From Coprinopsis marcescibilis (lineage: Eukaryota > Basidiomycota > Agaricomycetes > Agaricales > Psathyrellaceae), in contig ML210195.1 of NCBI GenBank assembly GCA_004369085.1, positions 65,323 to 129,322 on the forward strand: a stretch of DNA of 64,000 nucleotides. Reading direction: 5' to 3'. Positions within the stretch are counted from its first letter, which is position 1. Each line of letters begins with the position of its first letter. Shown piece after piece: positions 1-12,400 of this stretch. Below the pieces are notes generated by a model. That model saw only the letters and a list, made by a program, of their open reading frames with translations, searched no databases and was not told where the DNA came from. Position numbers and translations under genes: made by a program.

Positions 1-3000
1 CTCCCAATCGTCGCCAATCTACCCTCAACCCGCACCTTTGTTGTTGGCATCGACGCCCTCGATGAGCAGCCGAATCCATCCATGCTGAAACTCCTACGGG
101 ACTATGTCCCCCGACTGCCCTCGACTTTCCGGTTCGTCCTCACCACCCGTCCCGACCCGCTTGTAATGCAGTATCTGGAGAATCGACCGCATATCATCTC
201 ATTCCTCCACCCATTGGTTGGTGAATCCAGCAAGGGCGACGTCAAGACTTTTATCGTTGACCGCCTATCCATAACCGACTACCAGACTGCCATTTCTGCC
301 AAACTATTGAAGGCTTTTATTGCCAAATCCGAGGGATTGTTCCTTTGGGCCGAAACCGTCCTAAACCACATCGACAACACGTACGGCCATGCTGAGGAAT
401 TGGCGGATATCATAGATGGTGCAAGCAGCGACTGGACAGAGACGGAGACTGCCGCTGGGAAGTTGGAGAAGCTATACAAGCATATCCTGTCGAAGCTAAG
501 GTGGAATAATGACCGGTTCGTGAAGAAGTACAACATTGTCATGGGGGCACTCGTTACATTGCAGGAGCCGCTTTCTCGACGTGGACTGGCTGCATTGTAT
601 TCCCCTGACGGAATCACCGAGAACGACATCCATGGAATATGCATGCTCCTCCGTACCTTGCTGAAAGATTACTCGAAGGACGACCCAACACAGCCCATAC
701 ACCTTCTTCATCTATCGGTTCAAGAGTATTTGGTTCAGCGTGCCCCGCAGCCTTTCCGAATCGACAGCGAGGCCCACCATAAAAGCCTGGAACGGCTATG
801 CCTGCTGGCAATCAAGCGGGAGCTCACATCGACAAATGTACCGATCCTTGGGTACTCGGATGGAGATTGGGCTTGGGATGCGGTCGAGGAAGACCGCGAG
901 ATCCCAATCCTTTTGCGACCATCGCTCACCGAGCCGCTTTGGTACTCAATACAACACTTTAATGCACACTGGCACTCGCTGCGGGAGGAGGCAAGCAAAG
1001 AACAGACTACACTCCTTCGTGAGATCATTGTGGAGAATCCTCGGCCCATCCTTGAGGCCGCTGCTTCGACGAGATCCAAGGTAGACATCATTTCGTTGCA
1101 ACATAAAGTTTGGGTAGGTCACTTTCAATACTACAACAATTACTGGATTGATGACTCTTCACCAGCCACATGGCCCTCCGAGTCTCCCACTGGCAAGACG
1201 GATGGCGAAGATCTACGTCTCGCTGGGCAGGTGTCTGTACGGAGCCAACCGAGATGCAGAAGCCCTTCCCCTACTTCAGGAGGCAGTTGGTCTATACACT
1301 CCATACAAAGACGATAATCTGGATACTACTGTGGAACTCGAATTCGCCGCAAGTCTGACGTGGCTGGGATTATGCATGTACGAGCTTGATCGTCCCGATG
1401 ATGCCCTTCCCCATGTCGAAGAAGCAGTGACCATTTGCCGCCAACTGTCGTTGACACACGGAAACGAAGCTCGAGTAGCCTTGGCCCACTCGCTGGAGAC
1501 AAAGGGCTACGTGCTGGATACGCTGAAACGTTATGACGAAGCCTATGACATCGACATGGAAGTGTTGGACCTATATCGCCAATTGGTAGTTGCGCACCCA
1601 GAGAAGTTCCAGCACCGGTTGGGTCTGGCGCTGCGGAATCTGGCCTGGAGCCTGGACGCATGCAAGAAACATGAAGAAGCTGTTGTTGTTGCACAGGAGG
1701 AGGTTGAGCTTCGTCGCGAAATGATGGAAAATGATACCCAAACCAGCGGCGGAGATCTCGCCCGTTCACTTGAAAGACAAGCAAATTATCTGACTAACGC
1801 AGAAAGAACACTAGAGGCGGTTGAATGTTCTCAGGAAGCGGTGCAGATACAGCGTCGACTCGTGCACGATGATCCCGAGAAATTCAACGGAGGCCTTGCA
1901 GGATCCTTGCACCAGTTGGCCACCGATCTTAATAACTGTGGTCGAGTGGCCGAGGCTATTCCATTCTCATGCGAGGCGATCGAGATTCGCCGCCAGCTGG
2001 CTGAAAACGACCCTTCCACATTCGAGCCCGGTCTTGCCAGCTCCCTCCATAATTATGCATTGTATACCCAAAAGACTGGAAGGACAACGGAGGCAGTTGA
2101 ATGCAGCCAGGATGCAGTGGAGATACGGCGTCGACTCGCGCACGATAATCCCGAGAAATTCAACGCAGGTCTTGCAGCATCCTTGCACAATTTGGCCAGC
2201 AATCTTTATAACTGTGGTCGAGTGGCCGACGCTATCCCATTCTCATGCGAGGCGATCGAAATTCGCGGCCAGCTGGTTGCAAACGACCCCTCCACATTCG
2301 AGCCCGGTCTTGCCAGTTCCCTCCATGATTATGCATTATATATTCGAAAAGCCGGAAGGATAACAGATGCGGTTGGATATGGTCAGGACGCGGTGGAAAT
2401 ACAGCGTCGACTCGTGCGCGATAATCCCGAGAAATTCAATGCAGGTCTTGCAGCATCCTTGCACAATTTGGCCTTCGATCTTGATAACTGTGGTCGAGCG
2501 GCCGACGCTGTCCCATTCTCATGCGAGGCAATCGAGATTCGCCGCCAACTGGTTGCAAACGACCCTTCCACATTCGAGCCCGATCTTGCCAGCTCCCTCC
2601 ATAATTACGCATTATATACCCGAAAAGCAGGAAGGATAACAGAGGCGGTTGGATACGGTCAGGACGCAGTGGAGATACAGCGTCGACTCGTGCGCGATGA
2701 TCCCGAGAAATTCAACGCAGGTCTTGCAGCATCCTTGCACAATTTGGCCAGCAATCTTGATAACTGTGGTCGAGTGGCCGACGCTATCCCATTCTCATAC
2801 GAGGCGATCGAGATTCGCCGCCAACTGGTTGCAAACGACCCTTCCACATTCGAGCCCGGTCTTGCCAGCTCCCTCCATAATTATGCATTATACACCCGAA
2901 AAGCAGGAAGGATAACAGAGGCGGTTGGATATGGTCAGGACGCGGTGGAGATACAGCGTCGACTCGTGCGCGATGATCCCGAGAAATTTAACGCAGGGCT

Positions 3001-3589
3001 TGCAGCCTCCTTGCACAATTTGGCCAGTGATCTTTATAACTGTGGTCGAGTGGCAGACGCTATCCCATTCCTATGCGAAGCGATCGAGATTCGCCGCCAT
3101 CTGGCTGCAAACGACCCTTCCACATTCGAGCCTCACCTTTCCAACTCCCTCCATAATCATGCGTTATATGCCCGAAAAGCTGGAAGGACAACGGAAGCGG
3201 TTGAATACGGTCAGGACGCGGTGGAGATACGGCGTCGACTCGTGCACGATAATCCCGAGAAATTCAATGCAGGTCTTGCAGCATCCTTGCACAATTTGGC
3301 CAGCAATCTTGATAACTGTGGTCGAGTGGCCGACGCTATCCCATTCTCATGCGAGGCAATCGAGATTTACCGCCAACTGGCTGCAAACGACCCTTCCGCA
3401 TTCGAGCCCTATCTTGCCGAATCCCTCCACAACCACGCCATATCCCTCGAAGGACTTGGTAGGACAGAGGAAGCCCTTGAATGCAGGCGTGAAAGAGATG
3501 ACATTCGAAGCAGACTTCCAGGTATGACCTCAATGCCATCCAGCGCCGACGCCATGTACTCAACTAATCTATATCTAGCTCAATCATGA
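1..3589 (+). CDS. NLR1: NACHT-TPR receptor, 5' end outside window
   Basis: This is the C-terminal part of a fungal NOD-like receptor: a STAND ATPase switch with a tetratricopeptide sensor. The frame is open from base 1, and the Walker B strand FVVGIDALDE is at nt 37-66, so the P-loop lies upstream of the window. A sensor-like FVLTTRPDP and the conserved FLWAETVLNHID and LHLSVQEYL segments follow. A phase-0 intron at 1114-1165 (GTAGGT...CAG) joins the NACHT exon to the TPR exon at 1166, as in NLR3 and NLR4. The TPR region ends in six nearly identical 92-residue double-TPR units (1817-3472). A possible 57-nt intron (3522-3578) near the end is a multiple of three and open in frame, so the stop at 3587-3589 holds either way. 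About 1,160-1,180 residues are visible. Known: such STAND proteins oligomerise on ligand binding. The ligand and output here are unknown. Confidence 0.9.
1817..3472 (+). repeat. Six tandem 276-bp repeats encoding double-TPR units
   Basis: The period is exactly 276 bp, with units starting near 1817, 2093, 2369, 2645, 2921 and 3197. Each unit encodes 92 residues, which is two TPR helix pairs. Units 2-6 share long identical DNA stretches, such as the segments encoding PEKFNAGLAASLHNLA and NDPSTFEP. Identity at the DNA level indicates recent duplication or ongoing homogenisation rather than purifying selection on protein alone. All copies stay in frame. Confidence 0.95.
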
Positions 3590-5989
3590 AAACTCAAGCT
3601 TCAACTATTCAAGACGCCAGCGTCCTCGGAGCAAGTTTATCATGCTGTCCTCCGATTATTACATTATGTTCATACAATATGAGAATGAGAGCATCTGAAC
3701 GCCCTATCTACTGTTCGCAACCTCTTTGCCTTCTGAACGTCCGCTAGCCAACTTGAAGCCTTGAGATATCAGGCGTACGTTCCTTGTCATCCGAATTGGA
3801 CTGCTTCAGTACATCCGTTCCCAATGTGTCTGTCCAAGCTGAGTATGAACCCTTGGGATGTATGTTTAAGGTCCCTTTGTGTCGTCTCTGATCGAGTACC
3901 GGGATCTGAAAAGTCGTCGGCGGCTTGATGAATTGTCGAGGTTTGATGGTCTGATAACGATGGGTGGTCTGGGCTGCGATGGGCGCTATACCGAGTCTGC
4001 GAACTCGTCCAAAGGCGATATAAGCTGCGTGGTGGAATATTTACAGAGAGAACGAGGATTACGTGCAGCACGGAGGGCAGAAAGAGCGTGGAGGAGAGGC
4101 GCATCGGAGTTTTCCAAGTGCGTAATATCATATATGGGGTTTCCGGGCGGATAGTTGACGATGAGCATTCGAAAACAGGGGCTTGACGTCGCAATGCGGG
4201 TCGTTACTTGGTTGAGTGGTAACCGACAAGGTCCTGATAAGGTCGGTTGGCGCTGTTCGCACAGGGATGGCTTAAGTTTCCGTTGATCATTCGCACCGGT
4301 GGGTCTGGAACCTGAACGACAACCGAGCTGGGAGTTATCAAAACGGTGATGAGTGTTCCAGACTTCGAGTGGCTACGCTGGGAATCGGGATGGCTATGTC
4401 AGTTTGCTGAGAGGGTCTCCAGTGACAGAGGCAACAAAGATCCGAGCTTTGGCTTGCTAAAACGCGAGTCTGCATAGGCAGGTGGCGAAGGAACACGGAG
4501 TGTGCGCGGGGTGCAGGTTCCAGAACTGTATCGGTCCTCTAGCTGGTCAAAATTCTTCGTTCCGTGGAGGTGTCTATTAGGCCGTAGAAAGGCTCGTCTG
4601 ATAAAGATGGTGTAAGGATTTATGAACTGGGCAGGTTTGAGTATGGTACTGGATGTGATGACTGCTGCACAGGGACTGAGGCGATATCGTTCGAAATGCG
4701 ATATACAAGCTGCGTGGTTTGACAACTGAACGGGAATGACGCACAACGAGGGTATTCGAGCGGAGAACAAATGTGTCCGATTTTCTCGGACGAACGTTTC
4801 GGTTAGACGCTGACCATTGCGTTGTTTGCTTGAAAGTCAAAAACCAAACACCAACACGAGACTCACATCCTAACCAGTGAGCAAACCTCGCAACGGCGGA
4901 CACATGGCGCGCGTTCATCTTTGCTGCAGCTACCAATCATTGGTTCTCGTCAACGTCCTTCTGGCCTCAAATCCCAACATCCCTTGGGTGCATCGATTCT
5001 CTTGGGGGTCGAGGAATGGGGAACAAATTTACCTCGTACAGATCTGACTGCTATAAACATGGAGTACGCAGCAGGTGAATCCGCGTTAAATCGGCCGAAA
5101 TCCGCTTCTAATGTCGCGTTTAGTTCGTCTCGGATAGGGACAGCGACGACGACGACGAAGAACCGAAATCAGCGGTGACACCTATCTTCAACTGGCCCTC
5201 AACACCATCCAACGCGTATCTAGTGCATACTGGGGCTCTTCCTCTACACACTCGCCAACCCGCGCATATCATCCAGCAGCTATGCCGTATGCGACTGTTG
5301 TTTTGGGCTGGGGGATGTTTGGTAGCCATCGTCGGCGACGGGTTCGTCCTGATTAACAGGCCTGTCGCACACAGCCAGGAGTCATTTCAGGGCGAATGCA
5401 TCTTTTCTACATTCGATTCTGATCCACAAGGCACGCCTCTGCTGGGAGAACTCGAACAAAGTGCTCGATCCTACCCAGACGGACCATCCTCCCTTTTAGC
5501 AGAATCCCATGCACATTATTTCACCTCCCGGAAAGCGTTGTTATTGCAATAGATCAAGGGATTAGACGCTACAAGGAGTGAATTGGTCGAGCTGGTATGT
5601 GACATCAGTTTCCCCATTCCGTCCTTCATTGATTGTATGGAAGACCAGGGCCGGGTGCAGCTCTGTACCAACGAATTCAAGGGTTCCTGGAGGGCGGTGT
5701 AGGTTCCATTAGAGCTAGAACAGGGAGGTCGCGGTGAAGGAACGCATTGAAGGCGGTGGATGGATTTTGGATGGTGGCAAGTCCAAGTCGTTTCTACTGG
5801 TCAATGCGTATTCCTCAACGTCTGCATAGACATACGACCGATCTTACCTCAAGCCAGATTCCCTTATCCTCACGCGTATAAAGCTACTTCTGGGTTCAAT
5901 ATGTTGTCCACGGCGGCCCATTGGACAACCAACATCTTCCGTTATGACGCACTAATTAAAATGTACATTAAATCAAGGAAGTAACTCTG
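3590..5989. other. Intergenic, no supported gene (2.4 kb)
   Basis: The stretch lies between NLR1 and the NLR relic. It holds only short ORFs (up to 135 codons, for example 3787-4194 minus and 5175-5552 plus), without recognisable motifs or credible exon joins. I see no tRNA, transposon ends or repeats. Confidence 0.6.
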
Positions 5990-7625
5990 TAGTGGGCAGT
6001 TGTGACACAATATCAAACCCCGTCGAACCCCACCACCAGCGATAACGCTCACACGGGAGCGCCTCCTTCAGCACCGGTATGACTTCCTCGACGAGCTGGG
6101 AAGTGGCCAGATGGGCCAGATTTGCCAGCAATAGCGCGAGCTGAGGGTCGTGCTTCGCTGGATCCAGCTTTGCCATATCGACAACTTCTTAGCTAGCCAG
6201 CAGAGCTTTGCAGTGACGGCCAACGTACGTTTTCGAGGGAAAGCGAAAACAGAGCGAGGGATAGAATCGCTTCCAAATAGACAGCGTGATCTTCTTTATT
6301 GCTGTTGGTACTGGTTCTCTGGTAGATTTCGGTCCCTTCTTCACAGATCGAGAGCGCCGAAGAGCGTTGTCCTGGCATTTGGCGAAGGTGTCGTATGTTC
6401 GTGCCACCTCCCTTGAGCTAGCTCTACCGAGAAAAGCTGCAAGTAATCTCAATGATCAGATAAATCAACGACGAAAGAACAGAGGAAACTCTTACCACAA
6501 CCCGCTTTTGGTTCGTACGATGCTGGCCGTCATTCCCGTCCAAGCGGTCACCTCGAGAGTTTCTTTGTTTTAAGAGTAAGATCTCGCACAAGAGTTGCAA
6601 GTGGGATCTTTCAACCAGTGTCGAGTCTTCTGTGGCTTGCCAAAAACGACGGGCACACCAAAGATGCTGCGGCATGGTCCCTTGGTGCACAGCCGGGATA
6701 TCTGGAGACGAGGGCGAACCGTGCTATGCACAGTCGCCCTGCATGTACCCAGGACCCAGGTGCCGGACCACTCGTGGGTCCCGGATTTTGTTTGACGGCC
6801 GACAGTGCGAGTTGCAAGAGCTTTGAGCGACGTTCATCGAAGACGGATCGATCTGGCGAGGGTGAATGAGTGGTACAAATCTTTGCGGAGAGGTGGATTG
6901 ATTGTCGAGGGTTGTAGGGAGGGAGGGAGTAGTGCTGGAGGAGATGCCGTATGCCGAAAATCATATCCATGTTGTCTATGGCAATCGGATCCAGGCCATA
7001 CTTAGATGCTAAACCGCTAGCCAATAAAGGCTGCGTCCGTGTTAACGATGGCACCCACGACGACGTTGTATTTGACCATGAACCGAAGGTCTGTTCGGAA
7101 GGATTCGCAGGAAGGCTTGGCCCAGGGGCGAATGAGCACTGTTGCAGTACACGATGTCGCGGGGAGTTCTGCGAATGTATTAACGGAAGCGTCGAAGTGG
7201 TCTAGGGCCGTTCCCGCCCAGAGGAACGTGCGCTCTGTTCTGTCTATGAAATCTTGCAGCAGTCTGGAGGAAGCGACTTTTCGTACGGCGGGCTCCTCAA
7301 TCGGGAGTTGATGTACAACTTGAGGTCGACGTTACTAGTTTCTCCAGTGACGGAACGGTAGAGACGCGTGGTGTGAGACTGGTTCTCCAGGTACTGCGTT
7401 ATCCGTGGTTCTGGTCGAGTGGTGATGATGGCGAGGGTGGCACTGGAGTTGGGTAATCAAGTCGCGAAAAAGGCTTCTGGATGACGGTGTGTGTTTATTC
7501 ATCCAGGGCGTCAACAACAACGATGAACATGCGATCGTTGACGGAGCGTTCGAGGTTGCCGTATGACCGCTGCTGACGCCAAGATACCGTCTTCGGGAAT
7601 TTAATATCGCGCATTGCATTCAGTA
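5990..7625 (-). pseudogene. Relic of a NACHT-TPR receptor related to NLR4
   Basis: Reading the minus strand from 7625 down gives NLR4-like segments in order: a piece like LASAPVIRQFE, then Walker B (FIVVVDALDE) near 7507-7540 followed at once by TAA. After these come the TARPEP/QYLEN region, the segment after GLASLY (about 7010), GTMPQHLW (about 6680), the NACHT-TPR junction intron (donor GTAAGAG) and REVARTYDTFAKC (about 6410). The last is a TPR piece resembling KLEPAKYGPELALSL (about 6170-6000). Frames shift several times, stops interrupt, the P-loop half is missing and about 0.7 kb of TPR sequence is deleted relative to NLR4. The retained intron shows a DNA-level copy, not a retrocopy. It is dead as an NLR. 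Confidence 0.85.
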
Positions 7626-8078
7626 CTTAAGGTCAATTCATAGATTGCTGGACGCAAAGGAAGGCAAGACATGGATGGCAAAGTTGAAGGGGCCGGAGCA
7701 AGATGGCGGCACTCTGCCAAGGCAAGGTGTTCGGCATTTACCGAGCAGCAATTAGTTGTGGACAAATGACTGCCGGCTCCTCTTATTTCTGAGGCTTTGC
7801 CGGTGCCAGTCCATTAAGCGAATTCATTGCAGTCTATCAAATCCTCGACTCCATACACGAATCTTTCCGTGACCTCACCTTCCAACTGGCCCTTAAAATC
7901 TATCCAAGAAGCCATTAGGATAATGTAGGGCAGTCGAGCGAGCATTTAACTGTATGTTGACGTCACATTCCAGGGATAGCTCTGCATGTTCTGGGACACA
8001 ACCTCTGCCCTCGGGCGGAACCCGGGCTTTCTCAGTATGGGACAGTATGGGACCCAGCTCCAACTGCCCAGGAACGAG
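7626..8078. other. Spacer between NLR relic and F-box relic
   Basis: This 450 bp stretch has no gene. In the intact F-box/NLR4 pair the corresponding interval is about 1.1 kb longer, so it is probably the scar of a deletion that removed the F-box 3' end and the NLR 5' end. Confidence 0.5.
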
Positions 8079-8330
8079 TCAGCATCCGTAACTAATCACC
8101 ACACCCTTGTTATACAACCGCAGCGTCTCGTGGAACCTCCAGGACAGCCTGCGTTGTGGTGCAGAACTGATGTGTTCGAACTCGCAGATGAATTGAAGGA
8201 CATCGAGGGGATAATACTGCCAGGTGACAAGTGGTACTATGCATGGATGCGTCTTCTCACATCTCAAGCTCCCGTTCGAGTATATATGCATCCGTTCTAG
8301 CAGGGTGACAGGAATCGTGCCCCCATCTCA
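8079..8330 (-). pseudogene. F-box protein relic, C-terminal fragment
   Basis: The minus-strand translation contains IYSNGS, then YYPLDVLQFICEFEHI, then LYNKG. These match, in order, IHSNGN, GIVPLKVLRFIFEFEHV and the LLEYKNN region of the intact F-box protein (about 53660-53890). DNA similarity is visible around CTCGAACGGGA and GAGTTCGAACAC. No F-box domain or start remains. It lies upstream, in the transcriptional sense, of the NLR relic, the same order as the intact pair at 52-59 kb. Confidence 0.7.
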
Positions 8331-9425
8331 TCGCTTCCCTGATCTACTACACCAAGCTTGACTGCACGGCGGGATGTACGACTGATCCCGGCTCACAATC
8401 CCGATTCACCAATCCTCAACGACATCAATCTGTCGTCCACGCCTGAACGTTGAACCTCTCCCCAAAGGCAACTATATGGTGCTTGTCAGCACTTCACAAA
8501 CCTTTTCCATGGGTACCATTCGGACGAAAAGAACAAATGACTGCCATACTACGGTTTACGACGTTCTATTTTGGCTCCACTGGATGGATTCGACAGCGAG
8601 CTCAGGTCTCGATGCATTGAATATGGTCAGGACCGCCGGCTGTTCAGAAGAGCAACCGAGTGGGTCATGCTCTGGGGCTGTGGCGCATACGGTCGACAAA
8701 CAATTCGGCGGGACGACAGTACCCGTCCCAGTGTACCTCCATGGGTGCGAAGATCGCCACAAGTAAAGCTCCTCGTGGGCTTTTACATTGGAAACTTTTA
8801 AATTGGCTGATCATCCAACGATCATCTGGAAGTTTAGTGAAAAGAGGTGAGTTCGTCCATCAAGCCAGTGTTCAAGATCATTCTCACTAAATGTGTTATA
8901 TGCGCGATGAACAGAGCCTCCTTTCGGGTCGATCAAGATATCCAGACGTAATATATTGTTACTTCTTCATTGATCTTCTTGATAGGTCTGGACGCCTCCG
9001 CCAGATGTGGTTAGTGAACATAGTTTCTTGCTGATCCTCACACTGACGATGAAACATTTTAGTACTCCACTGGCATGTTTGCACCGTCGCATCACGTTGG
9101 GAGCGGGAGTGCTCGAGGGATGGTCACACTACTTCCGAGTCATAATGACAGGACATTCACTTTAGTTCATGCCTATAAGGACCTCCTTCGTCTCTCCTGG
9201 CTCCTGTACCTTTGAATAATTGATTTCGTACCTTTCCTTTCATATTAGGCGGAATTTTCAAAGCACCTCGTCTATGGGCTGAGAGCACAGCCAATTTGGC
9301 AATGCAAAATGTAAGATACATTCGTACATACCACAATCTTGATACATTTGGTTTCATGGGTGACAGCTGATATACAAAATTAAATAGGTAGGAACATACA
9401 ACAGTCCAAATCATTTAGAATCCGT
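8331..9425. other. Intergenic, no supported gene (1.1 kb)
   Basis: The stretch lies between the F-box relic and the 3' end of NLR2. Only short ORFs are present (96 codons or fewer). The part next to 9426 is probably the NLR2 3' untranslated region. Nothing else is recognisable. Confidence 0.6.
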
Positions 9426-12400
9426 TTAGCTGCCACTCGCAAGTCTCTCCAACAGCTGGCGACATTCATGCAGCTTGAGACTGTACGATGCGTCCTCAGG
9501 CTCCGCTGACACAAGTCGCTCATATATGATGATCGCGCTCTTGAGCGGGACGCTGGCTTCATCGTCGCGGCCGAGGCCGACAAGTGATTCGACGTAGGTT
9601 TTGTGCAGCGCACTAGAATTTTGATCAGAGATCTCGTAGGTCTCCCCTTCCATTTCCTTGCGGTAAATTTCTAGACCCTCCAGAACAGGCGGAAGAGCGT
9701 CCTCGTAGCGCCCGCAATGGTTGAGGGAGTATGCCATAGTGTCCAGCGACATTGCCAGGTCATTCATAGAACGTTTGGGGTCCTCCAGGGCCAGTCGACG
9801 AAATATCTTGACCGACTCTTCTGCTGGCATAGGAGCCTCGGATGCTCGACCAGAAATTTGAGCAAGGTACCATGCTAGGATATTCAATGCGCCTGCCAAA
9901 AGAGGTTCATACGTGGCACAATCGCGGGTTGTGAGCCCACGGCGGATGTCCACGCATTCCTTTGCGATCGGGACAGCCTCGCTGTGGCGACTGCAACTGT
10001 CCAGGTTACAAGCCAGGTTGAACAGCGAATCCGCCAGATCTGCGTCGAAGCTCTGTGGGTCCTCGCGTGCCAAACGGCGTCGGATCTCCACAGCCTCCTG
10101 ACCAGGCTCGATTGACTCCGCCAACGTGGTGGGTGACGTGGAAAGGTACCAGGCATAGTTGTGGAGGGAGTCGGCTAGTGACGCTTCGTGTGCGGCTGGA
10201 TCTCCTTCTGCTAGCCGATGGCGGATGTCCACACATTCCTTTGCGATCGGGACAGCTTCGCTGTGGCGACTGCAGCTGTCCAGGTTAGAGGCCAGGTTGA
10301 AGAGCGAATCCGCCAGATCTGCGTCGAAGCTCTGTGGGTCCTCGCGTGCCAAACGGCGTCGGATCTCCACAGCCTCCTGATCAGGCTCGATCGACTCCGC
10401 CAACGTAGCGGGTGACTTGGAAAGGTAGAAGGCATACCTGTGGAGGGAGCTGGCCAGTGAAGCTTCGTTTGCGGCTGGATTTCCTTCTGCTAGCCGACGG
10501 CGGATGTCCACGCAGTCCTTTGCGATCGGGACAGCCTCGCTGTGGCGACTGCAACTGTCCAGGTCATAGGCCAGGTTGGAGAGCGACCACGCCAGATCTG
10601 CATCGAAGCTCTGTGGGTCCTCGCGTGCCAAACGGCGTCGGATCTCCACAGCCTCCTGACCAGGCTCGATCGACTCTGCCAACGTGGTGGGTGACTGGGA
10701 AAGGTAGAGGGCATGGCTGTGGAAGGAGCCGGACAATGCAGGTTCATATGCTGCAGGGTCTGCTTCTGCGAGCTTGCGACGCATTTCGAGCGCTTCCATT
10801 GAAGGCGAGATTGCATCGCTGTGTTTCCCACATTTGGAGAGGCACCAAGCAAGCGTGTAAAGTGCGTATGCGAGATATGGAATGAAGTGGGAAGGGTCCT
10901 TCTCTGCAAGCCGACGTCGAATCATCACAGCTTCCTCCCCTAAAGCCACTGCTTCCCTTGCTTTCCCAACCTCAGCACAGCAGACCCCGTGGCGCAAGAG
11001 GACAACGGCCAGAAGATTCTCATGCTTCTCTCGATTACTGGCGACCAGCAAACGGCGAATGTTCGTGCTTTCCTCAAGGTAGGTAACCGCTTCGCTGTGA
11101 CGTCGTCGCTCCATCGAAATTGACCCCACCAAGGATAGTGCCATAGCCAAGTGAACGCGAAAGGGGCCAGGCTGAGCAGCGTCCNNNNNNNNNNNNNNNN
11201 NNNNNNNNNNNNNNNNNNNNNNNNNNNNNNNNNNNNNNNNNNNNNNNNNNNNNNNNNNNNNNNNNNNNNNNNNNNNNNNNNNNNNNNNNNNNNNNNNNNN
11301 NNNNNNNNNNNNNNNNNNNNNNNNNNNNNNNNNNNNNNNNNNNNNNNNNNNNNNNNNNNNNNNNNNNNNNNNNNNNNNNNNNNNNNNNNNNNNNNNNNNN
11401 NNNNNNNNNNNNNNNNNNNNNNNNNNNNNNNNNNNNNNNNNNNNNNNNNNNNNNNNNNNNNNNNNNNNNNNNNNNNNNNNNNNNNNNNNNNNNNNNNNNN
11501 NNNNNNNNNNNNNNNNNNNNNNNNNNNNNNNNNNNNNNNNNNNNNNNNNNNNNNNNNNNNNNNNNNNNNNNNNNNNNNNNNNNNNNNNNNNNNNNNNNNN
11601 NNNNNNNNNNNNNNNNNNNNNNNNNNNNNNNNNNNNNNNNNNNNNNNNNNNNNNNNNNNNNNNNTGAAATCCCAGACCCAGTCCCCTTCTGTGAACCCGA
11701 GGGTCGGGACATTTGTAGGGACGAGCTCTGTCTTAATGGTGAGGAGGGAGAGACGTGAGAGGAGCAGGTGGTGGACATTGATATCGATATGATAGGGTGG
11801 CGGAGCGTTTCGCGTTAGGAACTCCTGGACAGAAAGGTGGACAAGTTGGAGGGGCTTTTGAGGAGTGTCTCGGGAGTAATCTTGAAGCAAGGGTCGGATG
11901 AAACCGCAAATCCTGTGGATATCCCCTTCTGTGACACCATCTGGCCTGTAAAGGGTCGCTAACCCACGGACAGACAATGGCTCCATCAGCGCAACAAAGG
12001 CTCCCATCACAACGTTGTACTTCTCCACAAATCTATAATCCGTCCACGGCAGCTTTGATAGGATGTGCGCATAGAGCGACTCCAGCTTCTTCGTGGACGT
12101 TTCTGACTCCATCCAATGGCTGCTTGCCCCTTTCACAATGTCGGCCAGCTCTCCGGGAGGATCGTAGGAGTTATCGATGTGGTTAAGAACCGTTTCGGCC
12201 CACAGGAATAAGCCCTCGGTCTTAACAATGAATTCGTCGAGCAACTTCGGGGATATCCTTTCGTGGTAGTTTGTTTTCGACAATTGGAGCTGGGCGTATG
12301 TTCGGACATCTTGAAAACTCGATCCACCTGCCAGCAAACGGGGGAATATATGGATATGGGGTTGGCGTTCGAGGTGCTCCATTACTTGCGGAACGGGCCG

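Noticed and set aside
1817..3472. Regular direct repeats resembling an array such as CRISPR or a minisatellite
   Set aside because: The 276-bp period encodes in-frame TPR units, and there are no short repeats with unique spacers.
8617..8665. Short similarity to the NLR1 TPR repeat (EYGQD...RR)
   Set aside because: It covers only about 20 bases, with no flanking TPR pattern on either side; chance is likely.
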